Shown: in pieces, positions 1 through 4,950 of the stretch
Layout of the letters: the number at the start of each line of letters is the position of its first letter
How positions within the stretch are numbered: the stretch's first letter is position 1
Assembly: GCA_050744165.1 (NCBI GenBank)
Contig: JBOGGN010000030.1
Coordinates: 1 to 5,961, forward strand
DNA length: 5,961 nucleotides
Origin: JBOGGN01 sp050744165
Lineage (GTDB): Bacteria; Actinomycetota; Acidimicrobiia; Acidimicrobiales; Palsa-688
Reading direction: 5' to 3'
Notes under the pieces: model-generated
What the model saw: only the letters and a program-made list of their open reading frames with translations
Told to the model about the DNA's origin: nothing
The model's database searches: none
Made by a program: the position numbers and the translations under genes

Positions 1-296
1 GCCTCAGGCTGGTAGTAGTCGTAGTAGGAGACGAAGTACTCGACCCGATTGTGGGGAAAGAACTCCCGCATCTCGTTGGCCAACTGGGCCGCCAGCGACT
101 TGTTGGGGGCGATGATCAGCGTCGGTCGCTGGACCGCCTCGATCGTCCACGCCATGGTCGCCGACTTGCCGCTGCCGGTGATCCCGAGGAGGGTCTGGAA
201 GCGGTCGCCCCGGTCGATCCCGGCCGACAGCTGCCGGATGGCGGTGGGCTGGTCGCCGGCAGCTTGGAACTCGGAGACGACCTGGAATGGAGGCAT
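1..296 (-). CDS. uvrB: UvrABC system protein B, N-terminal fragment (cut by window edge)
   Basis: UvrB is the damage-verifying, helicase-like subunit of nucleotide excision repair: it is loaded by UvrA, opens the duplex and recruits UvrC. Only the first 99 residues are present. Seen here: the conserved GDQP motif at residues 14-17, the Walker A box GITGSGKS at 38-45 (Ser in place of the more usual final Thr), the APNKSLAAQL segment near 63-72, and the tyrosine-rich VEYFVSYYDYYQPEA at 85-99, which begins the beta-hairpin that clamps DNA (Y91, Y92, Y94, Y95). The start is the ATG at 296-294, whose MPPFQ fits family N-termini. No Shine-Dalgarno is visible, and a -10-like hexamer sits 6 nt upstream, so the mRNA may be leaderless. 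It is the last gene of the polA-rpsA-coaE-uvrB neighbourhood and diverges from the gene at 486. Identification is certain; the rest lies outside the window. Confidence 0.97.
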   Translation of the reverse strand, partial: MPPFQVVSEFQAAGDQPTAIRQLSAGIDRGDRFQTLLGITGSGKSATMAWTIEAVQRPTLIIAPNKSLAAQLANEMREFFPHNRVEYFVSYYDYYQPE

Positions 297-302
297 GGTG
301 CG

Positions 303-308
303 ATCGTA
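303..308 (-). promoter_or_regulatory. Putative -10 box of a leaderless uvrB promoter
   Basis: Read on the minus strand the hexamer is TACGAT, matching TANNNT with four of six consensus TATAAT bases. It ends 6 nt before the uvrB ATG, so the predicted transcription start falls on or beside the start codon. There is no convincing -35 hexamer. The same geometry is seen at coaE. This is inference from spacing only. Confidence 0.4.
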
Positions 309-321
309 CCTGGGGGGTGTG

Positions 322-331
322 ACATGCATGT
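322..331. promoter_or_regulatory. 10-bp perfect palindrome, possible operator
   Basis: ACATGCATGT is a perfect palindrome in the divergent gap between uvrB and the plus-strand gene at 486. It overlaps the position where a -35 box for the putative uvrB promoter would lie, as a repressor site might. It does not match the mycobacterial LexA box or any operator I recognise. A 10-bp palindrome can arise by chance. Confidence 0.3.
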
Positions 332-428
332 GAGTACCACCGGAGGGCCATCGATCCGCCGGCGGCCACGGCGCACCACGGTGGCCGATTGGCGCCCTCG
401 CCCGCCGGGAATCCAAAGCAGCTGGGCC

Positions 429-457
429 TTGACTCCCTCAGGCGTACGCGGTACACA
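429..457 (+). promoter_or_regulatory. Putative promoter for the gene at 486
   Basis: A -35-like TTGACT (429-434, five of six consensus bases) is followed after 17 nt by TACACA (452-457), a weak -10. The predicted start near 464 would leave a leader of about 22 nt that contains the ribosome binding site at 475-478. The spacing is right, but the -10 match is poor. Confidence 0.35.
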
Positions 458-474
458 TCACTCAGATCGACTTC

Positions 475-478
475 GGAG
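475..478 (+). promoter_or_regulatory. Ribosome binding site that selects the TTG start at 486
   Basis: GGAG lies 7 nt before the TTG at 486, an ideal Shine-Dalgarno spacing. It is the reason for choosing this start over the in-frame ATG at 324 or GTG at 330. Those starts would add about 52-54 arginine- and proline-rich residues in front of a signal-peptide-like segment. Confidence 0.5.
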
Positions 479-485
479 ACAGCGG

Positions 486-1274
486 TTGACAGCGAACCGG
501 TCGTTTTTGCGGCAACACTCGGTGGTGACCCTCTCCGCTCTGATTGCGCTTTTTGCCGTAATAGGAGTAACGACGCTCCTCGCTGGGGCCCATCGCACTT
601 CGCTGTCCACGCCAAAGGCGCCGTCTCAACTTGAAGGACAACCGTTCCGTTCGAGCCTCGGAGTAGCCTCGGGCAGCGGCATCTCCTGCTCCGATTGGTC
701 GCCCGAACCTCTCGGCTACATCGAGAGAGTGACATCGGGCTTTAAGGCGTCCTCCGAGATTTCGCCCGTAACACAGCCTCCGGCGATTCCTATCTTGCCG
801 CCAGTCCCGACCGATCCTGTCGTTCTCTCCTTACCCACAACGGGGATGTCGGCACTCGTTCTCGCTCCGTGGAGGCCCGACGCTCGAGACGGTGGTCTCT
901 CGGCGCTGCGTTCCACCCCTCACGTGCTCGACGTAGGCGTTGTGTCGAGCCCCGCTTCCAGTTCGCTCTTCCGTTCATGCGCTCGCGATCTCTCCGACAA
1001 CCCGAGAGCGGCATCCTTGGCGCATGCAGCTCTTTCGGCACTCACACGACTCGGGTCTCCGAGCACTTCTCCTGCTGGATCACCAACCTTCCTTATCAGT
1101 GACGACCCCATTGACTCGGCAGCTGAGATCGTCACGGTCCGGATACCGGTCGGTAATCATCCTTGTGGGACTCCGTTCCCGCCGGGCTCCCTCTGTGCGA
1201 ACGTTGACAGTTACGCCGTGGTGATGGCCACTGCGTCCCGGCAGCCGATTGCCTTTGGGACGGCCCCGTGGTAA
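486..1274 (+). CDS. Putative exported or membrane-anchored protein of unknown function (262 aa)
   Basis: I do not recognise the family. Residues 1-11 are polar with two arginines, 12-34 form one continuous hydrophobic stretch, and an AGA motif follows at 33-35, so this reads as a Sec signal peptide or an N-terminal membrane anchor. The mature part (about 227 aa) is rich in Ser, Ala and Pro, with a proline-rich stretch around 97-111 (QPPAIPILPPVPTDP). It has four cysteines (68, 165, 227, 237), enough for two disulfides outside the cell. No catalytic motif or lipobox is seen. Start choice: TTG with GGAG 7 nt upstream. Codon choice is less GC-biased than in the flanking core genes (ATA, TTA and AGA are used), which hints at foreign origin. 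It is convergent with coaE and divergent from uvrB, so it is probably transcribed alone. The open frame also runs upstream across uvrB, but that part is antisense shadow. The hydrophobic segment and well-placed RBS favour a real gene, but without a homologue this is not certain. Confidence 0.55.
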   Translation: MTANRSFLRQHSVVTLSALIALFAVIGVTTLLAGAHRTSLSTPKAPSQLEGQPFRSSLGVASGSGISCSDWSPEPLGYIERVTSGFKASSEISPVTQPPAIPILPPVPTDPVVLSLPTTGMSALVLAPWRPDARDGGLSALRSTPHVLDVGVVSSPASSSLFRSCARDLSDNPRAASLAHAALSALTRLGSPSTSPAGSPTFLISDDPIDSAAEIVTVRIPVGNHPCGTPFPPGSLCANVDSYAVVMATASRQPIAFGTAPW

Positions 1275-1316
1275 TCGGCGTGAGCAAAACCTATCCAGGC
1301 TTCAAATGATGGATCG

Positions 1317-1364
1317 GGTGTCTGCGACACCTGACTTTGACCGAATCGTCAGGTAGCCGACACC
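1317..1364. repeat. Nested inverted repeats with two mutually exclusive folds
   Basis: GGTGTC (1317-1322) pairs perfectly with GACACC (1326-1331) across a 3-nt loop. It can equally pair with the second GACACC (1359-1364). In that second fold CCTGAC (1330-1335) also pairs with GTCAGG (1348-1353), giving a long interrupted hairpin. The octamer CGACACCT occurs directly repeated at 1325-1332 and 1358-1365. No T-run follows in either direction, so it is not a standard intrinsic terminator, although it lies between convergent genes. It could be a remnant of an insertion-sequence end. Confidence 0.55.
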
Positions 1365-1401
1365 TCCGATTGGTATTGCCTCCATGGGTAACGCCTATTG
1401 C

Positions 1402-1423
1402 GCCGCCCCTTGACTGCGGCGGC
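1402..1423. terminator. GC-rich hairpin downstream of coaE, weak terminator candidate
   Basis: GCCGCC (1402-1407) pairs with GGCGGC (1418-1423) across a 10-nt loop, 44 nt past the coaE stop. No U-tract follows in the coaE direction. A further 6-bp stem, CAGCGC (1455-1460) with GCGCTG (1473-1478), straddles the coaE stop codon. Either could help end the two convergent transcripts, but neither is a canonical terminator. Confidence 0.25.
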
Positions 1424-1466
1424 GATGGATCCTCATCGTCGTCGATCGACCTGTCAGCGCCCGGGT

Positions 1467-2108
1467 TCAGAGGCGCTGCAGCCAGGACCACAGATCGTCG
1501 ACACTCGCCTCCAGGGCCTCCGGGGTACCGCTGTTGTCGATCACCACGTCGGCCAGCCCTCGGCGCACCTCGCGCGTGATTTGGGCTGCAATGCGGGCGT
1601 CGGCATCAGCCTCGCCAATGCCACGCTGCTCGATGAGCCGGCGCCGGGCCACGTCGAGGGGGACGTCGACGACAACGACCGCTGCCAGCCGGTAACGCAT
1701 CCGGGCCGCCAGGTCCAGCAGCGGGAGGTCGAGGACGACCACCGCCGGCCCCTCCGACGCCGGCCCTCGGCCCGCAGTCGCGCCTACCGGGCCAGTCCCC
1801 GCCAAGGTGGCGAGCTGGGCCTCGATGTCGGCCGCGATGGCGGGATGGGTGATGGCGTTGAGAACCGCCAGCTCGTCGGGGTCGGTGAACACCCGGGCCG
1901 CGATGGCCTTCCGATTTAGCGTGCCGTCGGGATTGACGACCTCGGGGCCGAAATGCGCCGCCAGAGCGGCGTAGCTGGCCCCACCTGGCTCCGCCAAGCG
2001 GCGCGCGACCGCGTCGGCGTCGATGACCCAGGCACCCCGGGCGGCCAGCAGCGAGGCCACCGTTGATTTCCCCGAACCGATCCCACCGGTCAGGCCGACC
2101 ACGATCAC
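1467..2108 (-). CDS. coaE: Dephospho-CoA kinase
   Basis: CoaE phosphorylates the 3'-hydroxyl of the ribose of dephospho-CoA with ATP, the last step of coenzyme A synthesis in the cytoplasm. The 213-aa protein is close to the family's usual size of about 200. Seen here: P-loop GLTGGIGSGKST at residues 5-16, the VIDADAVAR acceptor-site motif at 28-36, HP at 88-89, the DLPLL motif at 127-131 (usually DxPLL), and ADVVIDNSGT near 186-195. Residues around 101-120, rich in Gly, Ala and Pro, look like a short insertion before the DLPLL strand. The start chosen is the GTG at 2108-2106; another in-frame GTG two codons later is possible. No Shine-Dalgarno is visible, but a promoter is placed for a leaderless start. 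The reading frame stays open upstream to 2834, but that part crosses the tnpB remnant and the inverted-repeat element and is not CoaE. It sits between rpsA and uvrB as in other Actinobacteria, here separated from rpsA by accessory DNA. Confidence 0.96.
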   Translation of the reverse strand: MIVVGLTGGIGSGKSTVASLLAARGAWVIDADAVARRLAEPGGASYAALAAHFGPEVVNPDGTLNRKAIAARVFTDPDELAVLNAITHPAIAADIEAQLATLAGTGPVGATAGRGPASEGPAVVVLDLPLLDLAARMRYRLAAVVVVDVPLDVARRRLIEQRGIGEADADARIAAQITREVRRGLADVVIDNSGTPEALEASVDDLWSWLQRL

Positions 2109-2114
2109 CCAGGA

Positions 2115-2144
2115 ACGGTAGGGCTCGTGCACAAATAGCGTCAA
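2115..2144 (-). promoter_or_regulatory. Putative leaderless promoter of coaE
   Basis: On the minus strand, TTGACG (2144-2139, five of six -35 bases) is followed after 18 nt by TACCGT (2120-2115, fitting TANNNT). Exactly 6 nt then separate it from the GTG of coaE. A transcript starting 7 nt after the -10 would begin at the start codon, which fits the absence of a Shine-Dalgarno. Leaderless mRNAs are common in Actinobacteria. This promoter would free coaE from the rpsA transcript, from which the accessory insertion has separated it. Confidence 0.5.
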
Positions 2145-2309
2145 CATTTGTTCGCGTGGCTGCGAGGCTGGTTGATTGCCTCGGTGTTCAACCCGATGTT
2201 CGGCGGTCGCCGGGCCAATCCAAGACGGCTGGCCGTCGCCGACACGGCCTCCCGGCCCGCTCCCCGCCGCGACGGCCAGGGGGGCTTCGAGCCCAACGGA
2301 GCCATAACT

Positions 2310-2325
2310 TAACGGTGTTACGTTA
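2310..2325. repeat. 16-bp inverted repeat in an AT-richer patch
   Basis: TAACG (2310-2314) and CGTTA (2321-2325) are perfect inverted arms around 6 nt, and TAAC-GGT-GTTA is a second palindrome nested inside. The shape resembles a TetR-type operator, but no gene here would be controlled by it. It lies within about 33 nt (2304-2336) that have no counterpart in the TnpB reading and carry a stop codon, so it may be part of an insertion scar. Confidence 0.4.
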
Positions 2326-2342
2326 GCTCCAACCTTGCTAAG

Positions 2343-2354
2343 CAGGGTGTCGCA
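2343..2354 (+). repeat. Left terminal inverted repeat of the 392-bp element
   Basis: CAGGGTGTCGCA, preceded directly by the TAAG at 2339-2342. It is the 12-bp perfect inverse of the right end; beyond 12 bp the two ends diverge. Confidence 0.75.
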
Positions 2355-2722
2355 AAATGGGGAGCATCCATCGGGTGAATCGAAGTGTCGTACCGCACCG
2401 ACGCCGCGTTCAAGGTGATCTGCGGCCGGACATGCCTTTGCCGACGGCCCCGGACCGGTAGCCGGCACTGTCGCCTCGGCTTCTGGGCGCGAGCCGCTAC
2501 GGGTGAAGGTGTTCCTGAAGCGCAACGACGGGCCGGCTGACGGCGGACGGTCACAGTCCTGTGTACATCTGTGGCTCTTGGTGCCACTTTCGACCGAAAT
2601 CCGCACTGTTTGGTCGCCAGGTGTCACAAAAGTCACCAAGACTGTGTCCGGTACGGGCGGTGGGGCGATGCCACCACGCGGGACGGTGTCCGGGCCACGG
2701 CCCCGGCCCATCAAACAAGTAA

Positions 2723-2734
2723 TGCGACACCCTG
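2723..2734 (-). repeat. Right terminal inverted repeat of the 392-bp element
   Basis: TGCGACACCCTG, followed directly by the second TAAG at 2735-2738. Nine of its bases (TGCGACACC) also occur at 1323-1331 in the repeat between the 486 gene and coaE. Confidence 0.75.
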
Positions 2735-2991
2735 TAAGGCCGGCTTCGACCGGTCCATCCACGGCACGCCGGATGGGGCAACTCCTGCGATACCTCCCGG
2801 ACCTGCGCCGCCTGCGGGCACTGCGAAAGAACAACCGGCCCAGCCAGGCGGAGTTCCGATGTCAAGCCTGTGGCCATGAAGCCCACGCCGACGTCAACGT
2901 CCTGCGGACCGATCACCCAGAAACGGTAGCAAGCGACCCGGAACGAAACGCCTCCGACCGGGCGAAATGGACAGTGACTAGATGAAAATAG

Positions 2992-3012
2992 CTCGACCGG
3001 GTCATTGTCGAG
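2992..3012 (+). repeat. Hairpin just after the tnpB remnant
   Basis: CTCGAC (2992-2997) pairs perfectly with GTCGAG (3007-3012) around a 9-nt loop, starting 6 nt after the last tnpB stop. IS200/IS605 elements carry subterminal hairpins at their right end, and the guide RNA maps to the tnpB 3' end, so this could be what remains of that end. No T-run follows, so it is not an intrinsic terminator. Confidence 0.4.
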
Positions 3013-3043
3013 ACGGGGTCGTGCTGTCACCCTGAGTCTTCCG

Positions 3044-3343
3044 ATGCCGATCGACGACCCCTCCACGCCCCTCGTCCGGCCGCCCGCCAAGACCTCCGCG
3101 GACCGCCAGGACCTGCTGCGCACGTCGGATGTGGCCGCCCTGTTCCAGGTATCTACCCGGACGGTGTCGGAGTGGGCTCGCCGCGGGCGACTGCCCTGCA
3201 TGCGCACCCCTGGAGGGCAGTGGCGCTACCCCGCCGATGCCATCCAGCGGCTCGTTCGGTTGGCGGAGCGTGGGGCGTGGGAAGCCGACGCCTCCCTCCG
3301 CCCATCGAATGGGTCCCGGCCGCCTGGCGGCCACATCCCTTAG
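3044..3343 (+). CDS. Small BldC/excisionase-like (MerR-type winged HTH) DNA-binding protein
   Basis: This 99-aa protein has one recognisable domain, about residues 25-72. LRTSDVAALFQVSTRTVSEW is the helix-turn-helix, and the wing has RLPCMRTPGGQWRYP in the place of the RTxGGHRRY motif of BldC-type and MerR/excisionase HTH proteins. The usual His in GGHRRY is Gln here (GGQW). Residues 1-24 (Pro-rich) and 73-99 (Gly-, Pro- and Ser-rich) look disordered. There is no serine-recombinase domain, so it is not a whole IS607 TnpA, although that enzyme begins with a similar HTH. The ATG at 3044 was chosen. An in-frame TTG at 3005 would add 13 residues and overlap the hairpin at 2992-3012. No strong Shine-Dalgarno precedes either start. 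It lies between the tnpB remnant and rpsA (convergent, about 100 bp apart). It may be a regulator or a leftover of the mobile DNA; its target is unknown. Confidence 0.8.
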   Translation: MPIDDPSTPLVRPPAKTSADRQDLLRTSDVAALFQVSTRTVSEWARRGRLPCMRTPGGQWRYPADAIQRLVRLAERGAWEADASLRPSNGSRPPGGHIP

Positions 3344-3350
3344 CCAGGGC

Positions 3351-3378
3351 GCCCGACCTCCCAGGCCCGACCTCCCAG
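3351..3378. repeat. Tandem duplication of a 14-bp unit
   Basis: GCCCGACCTCCCAG occurs twice back to back (3351-3364 and 3365-3378) in the 101-bp convergent gap between the HTH gene and rpsA. It is probably a replication-slippage product. The rest of the gap holds GC-rich inverted repeats, for example GGCCGG-AG-CCGGCC, without a T-run, so no intrinsic terminator for rpsA is evident. Confidence 0.7.
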
Positions 3379-3444
3379 ACCCGGCCAACGGACTGGCGGC
3401 CGGAGCCGGCCCCGGAACGAGCCCCGCCCCGGGCTGGTGGCCCG

Positions 3445-4923
3445 CTACTGCTCCCCGGCCTCCCCGGACGCCCCGGCCTCCCCGGCCTCCCCGGACGCCC
3501 CGGCCTCCCCGGACTCCCCGGCCTCCCCGGACGCCCCGGACTCCCCGGACGCCCCGGACGCCCCGGCCTCCTCGCTGCCCGGATCCCGAGGCTCGGGAGC
3601 GAGGCCGCCACCGGTCTGCTCGAGGTACTCCGCCCAGGCCGCTTGAGCCTCCGACTCGGGCACGAACTCGGTGTCGTAGGCGGCCCCGATGTAGTTGCCC
3701 TGGTCGTCGTAGGCGTGCTCGCCGAAGTGTTCCCGATACTCGGCCGCCACTTCGCCGCCCTCAGCGGCCTGCTTGATCGACAGGCTGATGCGGCGGCGCT
3801 GGAGGTCGATATCGATGATCTTGACCCACAGCTCCTCGCCCGGGGTGACGACCTGCTCGGGCAGCTCGACGTGGTGCACGGCCATCTCGGAGATGTGGAC
3901 CAGTCCCTCGATACCCTCCCCGACCTGGACGAAGGCGCCGAAGGGGACCAGCTTGGTGACCCGGCCGTAGACCAGCTCGCCCACCCGGTGGGCGTTGGCA
4001 AACTCCTGCCAGGGATCCTGCTGGGTCGCCTTCAGCGACAGGCTGATGCGCTCCCGGTCAAGATCGACGTCGAGCACCCGCACCTCGACCTCGTCGCCCA
4101 CCGCCACCACCGAGGAGGGGTGGTCAACGTGCTTCCAGGACAGCTCGGACACATGGATCAGGCCGTCCATACCGCCGAGGTCCACGAATGCGCCGAAGTT
4201 GACGACCGAGGACACCACGCCCCGCCGAACCTCGCCGGGCTTCAGGTTGGCCAGGAACTCGTCGCGCTGTTCCTTCTGTGTCTCCTCCAGCCACGCCCGG
4301 CGGGAAAGCACCACGTTGTTGCGGTGCTTATCGAGCTCGATGATCTTGGCGTCGAGCACCCGGCCCACGTAGGGCAGCAGGTCCCGCACCCGGCGCAGCT
4401 CCACCAGCGACGCCGGCAGGAAACCGCGTAGGCCGATGTCGATGATCAGGCCGCCCTTGACGACCTCGATGACCGGGCCTTGGACGACGCCGTCGCGCGC
4501 CTTGACGCTCTCGATGGTCCCCCACGCCCGCTCGTACTGGGCCCGCTTCTTGGAGAGGATCAGCCGCCCCTCCTTGTCCTCCTTCTGCAGGACCAGCGCC
4601 TCGATGTGCTCGCCCATGGTCACGACCTCATGGGGGTCGACGTCGTGGCGGATGGACAGCTCCCGGGCGGGGATGACCCCCTCGGACTTGAACCCGATGT
4701 CGAGCAGCACCTCGTCCTTGTCGACCTTCACCACCGTCCCGGCGACGATGTCGCCGTCGTCAAACTCGACGATGGTCTTGGCGATGGCATCCTCGAAGGA
4801 AAGGTCCCCGAGGTCGTTCGTCGTGACCTGGCGGGGCGTGTACACGCCTGCCTCGTCGAAGGTGCCCATGCCGTTGCTTGGCGTCGGGCTGGCGGAGGGG
4901 ATGGTTGCGGTCGTATCGGACAT
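3445..4923 (-). CDS. rpsA: 30S ribosomal protein S1 with a tripeptide-repeat tail
   Basis: S1 binds mRNA at the 30S platform and helps initiation. The 492-aa protein has four S1 (OB-fold) domains, near residues 56-126, 143-208, 229-298 and 314-384, the four-domain form of Actinobacteria (M. tuberculosis RpsA is about 481 aa). Clear repeat hallmarks are VNFGAFVDLGGMDGLIHVSE (241-260), VPFGAFVQVG then GLVHISE (326-346), and the ISLSLK/ISLSIK domain ends. The start is the ATG at 4923 (MSDTTATIPS). AAGAGG lies 11 nt upstream, rather far. The frame is open to a possible start at 5001, but that crosses the terminator-like hairpin and adds an unconserved leader. Residues 385-450 are acidic and resemble other actinobacterial S1 tails. 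Residues 452-490 are 13 unbroken tripeptides of the form [E/A][A/S]G, which is unusual. The stop is TAG. It is the core neighbour of polA, with 129 bp between. Confidence 0.97.
   Translation of the reverse strand: MSDTTATIPSASPTPSNGMGTFDEAGVYTPRQVTTNDLGDLSFEDAIAKTIVEFDDGDIVAGTVVKVDKDEVLLDIGFKSEGVIPARELSIRHDVDPHEVVTMGEHIEALVLQKEDKEGRLILSKKRAQYERAWGTIESVKARDGVVQGPVIEVVKGGLIIDIGLRGFLPASLVELRRVRDLLPYVGRVLDAKIIELDKHRNNVVLSRRAWLEETQKEQRDEFLANLKPGEVRRGVVSSVVNFGAFVDLGGMDGLIHVSELSWKHVDHPSSVVAVGDEVEVRVLDVDLDRERISLSLKATQQDPWQEFANAHRVGELVYGRVTKLVPFGAFVQVGEGIEGLVHISEMAVHHVELPEQVVTPGEELWVKIIDIDLQRRRISLSIKQAAEGGEVAAEYREHFGEHAYDDQGNYIGAAYDTEFVPESEAQAAWAEYLEQTGGGLAPEPRDPGSEEAGASGASGESGASGEAGESGEAGASGEAGEAGASGEAGEQ
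3454..3570 (-). repeat. 13 x 9-bp minisatellite inside rpsA, G-quadruplex motif
   Basis: On the plus strand the unit is CCCCGG followed by CCT, ACG or ACT, repeated 13 times without interruption. The coding strand and the mRNA therefore carry GGGG every 9 nt with 5-nt spacers, a strong G-quadruplex signature. Each unit encodes [E/A][A/S]G. Unit variants are shuffled (EAG, ASG, ESG), which suggests expansion by slippage or recombination with the reading frame kept. Confidence 0.9.
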
Positions 4924-4934
4924 GGAGTCGGGAA

Positions 4935-4940
4935 CCTCTT
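4935..4940 (-). promoter_or_regulatory. Ribosome binding site of rpsA
   Basis: AAGAGG on the minus strand lies 11 nt before the ATG at 4923, longer than the ideal 5-9 nt. It is the only purine-rich site near the start and supports this ATG over upstream in-frame codons. Confidence 0.45.
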
Positions 4941-4950
4941 GGCGGGACAC

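Larger units (their letters stand above)
2343..2734. mobile_element. 392-bp non-autonomous inverted-repeat element (MITE-like) with TAAG target duplication
   Basis: The left end CAGGGTGTCGCA (2343-2354) is the exact inverse of the right end TGCGACACCCTG (2723-2734). TAAG lies immediately outside both ends (2339-2342 and 2735-2738), as expected for a 4-bp target-site duplication. Removing the element and one TAAG joins the TnpB codons for AK and AGFDRSIH in one frame, independent support for an insertion. The interior has no credible transposase: open frames crossing it run through the ends and show no family motif. It is therefore probably mobilised in trans by a full-length element with the same ends. 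A 4-bp duplication occurs in several families, including IS701 and IS1380; I cannot say which applies. Confidence 0.75.
2226..2985 (+). pseudogene. Degraded TnpB (IS200/IS605 or IS607 accessory RNA-guided nuclease), split by a small element
   Basis: TnpB proteins are transposon-encoded RNA-guided nucleases with a RuvC fold and a zinc ribbon. Only the C-terminal half survives, spread over all three plus frames. Family-like pieces appear in the expected order. SRPAPRRDGQGGFEPNGA (2250-2303) resembles the loop before the KAGLNRSI motif. AK (2337-2342) joins AGFDRSIH (2739-2762) across the inserted element. AGWG (2768-2779) and QLLRYL follow in other frames. DTSRTCAACGHCE (2789-2827) is the first zinc-ribbon knuckle. 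KNNRPSQAEFRCQACGHEAH, then ADVN (2827-2898), is the second knuckle, with the RuvC-III aspartate at 2890-2892. Damage visible: a TAA at 2310, extra bases after 2762, a lost base near 2779, about 20 codons missing between QLLRYL and DTSRTC, and one base lost near 2827. All four zinc cysteines remain encoded. The N-terminal half was not found upstream, and no TnpA transposase is present. The final frame ends at TGA 2983-2985. The 5' limit is approximate. It is surely inactive. Confidence 0.85.

Noticed and set aside
51..485. Upstream extension of the 486 gene, including ATG 324
   Set aside because: The part before 297 is antisense to uvrB. From 324 there is a G-run that could act as a ribosome site, but the Arg/Pro-rich leader would precede a signal-peptide-like segment, and GGAG fits the TTG at 486 better.
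4..735. Minus-strand open frame of 243 codons
   Set aside because: It overlaps uvrB in another frame, shows no recognisable protein motif and is low-complexity Arg/Pro/Ser sequence typical of GC-rich shadow frames.
2109..2834. Long N-terminal extension of coaE in the same minus frame
   Set aside because: It runs through the tnpB remnant and the 392-bp element, has no family similarity, and CoaE begins properly at the P-loop a few codons after 2108. High GC makes long chance frames common.
3454..3570. CRISPR-like array
   Set aside because: The 9-bp units are directly contiguous, with no spacers, and encode the S1 tail in frame.
3172..4431. Plus-strand open frame of 419 codons with a striking collagen-like GLPGRP repeat
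   Set aside because: It is the antisense of rpsA. The repeat is the complement of the 9-bp minisatellite encoding the S1 tail, and the S1 domains on the minus strand account for the sequence.
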